Assembly (NCBI GenBank): GCA_030146745.1
Contig: JASLBD010000221.1
Location: 1-12,758, forward strand
Source: Allosphingosinicella sp.
GTDB taxonomy: Bacteria > Pseudomonadota > Alphaproteobacteria > Sphingomonadales > Sphingomonadaceae
Direction of reading: 5' to 3'
DNA: 12,758 nt
Part shown: positions 12,569 to 12,758 of the stretch, one piece after another
Layout: the number at the start of each line of letters is the position of its first letter
How positions within the stretch are numbered: the stretch's first letter is position 1
Position numbers and translations under genes: made by a program
The notes under the pieces: model-generated
The model's database searches: none
What the model saw: only the letters and a program-made list of their open reading frames with translations
What the model was told of the DNA's origin: nothing

Positions 12569-12685
12569 CCCCTCTCCGCTGTCGCGGGAGAGGAGGTGAG
12601 GGTCGGTACCGCGGACTCAGCAAGACCCTCACCTCCCACCGCTTCGCGGCGGGCCCCTCCTCTCCCGCGAAAAGCGGGAGAGGAG
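12569..12685. repeat. Three-hairpin dispersed repeat
   Basis: Three stems lie in series: an imperfect cctctcc/ggagagg arm (12570-12593), GAGGTGAGGGTC/GACCCTCACCTC (12593-12604 with 12624-12635, perfect 12 bp), and CTCCTCTCCCGC/GCGGGAGAGGAG (12657-12668 with 12674-12685, perfect 12 bp, loop gaaaa). The motif belongs with the ccctctcccc family. The region 12477-12758 shows no gene. Confidence 0.65.
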
Positions 12686-12698
12686 AAGGAAAGCCGGG

Positions 12699-12743
12699 CC
12701 TGCCGTGCCGGCCTGTGCCGGGCACGCGAAAAGCGAGTCCCGG
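12699..12743. repeat. 45-bp dispersed repeat, second copy
   Basis: The segment carries gccgtgccggcctgtgccg, then ggcac and gcgagtcccg. It matches 10714-10759 in order and orientation. On the minus strand it would code GTGRHGRPG, the same repeat-encoded peptide seen there. It abuts the three-hairpin repeat near the window end. Confidence 0.7.
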
Positions 12744-12758
12744 GCTGTATCGGCATTC

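Noticed and set aside
11205..12725. 506-codon open frame on the minus strand
   Set aside because: It lies opposite a clear histidine kinase, shows no domain and is arginine/glutamine-rich, as expected of an antisense shadow in GC-rich DNA.

Overview
The window looks like chromosome of a GC-rich alphaproteobacterium, most likely a sphingomonad (Sphingomonadales). The evidence is the base composition, the domain types (LipB, DUF1993, membrane LytTR regulator, HisKA_2 kinase, DUF3618/holin-like stress cluster), candidate sigma-EcfG promoters of the form GGAAC-N17-GTT, and many short palindromic intergenic repeats. There are no rRNA, tRNA, CRISPR or insertion-sequence genes that I can see.

Layout. 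1-1511: the first codons of an unidentified gene, octanoyltransferase lipB and a DUF1993 protein, all on the minus strand. 1512-4750: a repeat-rich, decaying region with two small hypothetical genes (2089-2319, 3410-3538), a broken and permuted ChaN/EreA-like secreted-protein gene (about 2468-3290) carrying an exact 41-bp direct repeat, a frameshifted small conserved gene (4093-4391), and at least four families of palindromic or dispersed repeats. 4752-5582: a double helix-turn-helix protein resembling a terminase small subunit, ending tail to tail on a membrane-bound LytTR regulator (5579-6424); both use one CTAG for their stop codons. The LytTR gene is divergent from a small secreted protein (6559-7023), and the gap holds two copies of a decamer exactly 21 bp apart, a good candidate LytTR operator. 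7134-8509: a six-helix membrane protein and a GNAT acetyltransferase, convergent and overlapping by 61 bp.

8626-12476 reads as a general-stress-response locus. Three minus-strand genes (a short amphiphilic single-helix protein, a holin-X-like two-helix protein and a DUF3618 protein) form a tight operon behind a perfect GGAAC-N17-GTT promoter. Upstream lie a single-domain response regulator and a divergent PAS-HisKA_2 histidine kinase, whose shared gap carries two back-to-back near-consensus (N)GAAC-N17-GTT elements. The simplest reading is a kinase/regulator pair that feeds into, and is itself controlled by, the PhyR-NepR-EcfG stress pathway, next to an envelope-stress operon of the same regulon. 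The core genes phyR, nepR and ecfG are not in the window.

The most interesting points are the EcfG promoter trio, the LytTR direct-repeat operator, a possible -1 slippery heptamer (or plain frameshift) in the small conserved gene at 4170-4176, the permuted pseudogene with its 41-bp repeat, and a 137-bp element with 18-bp terminal inverted repeats at 1764-1900.
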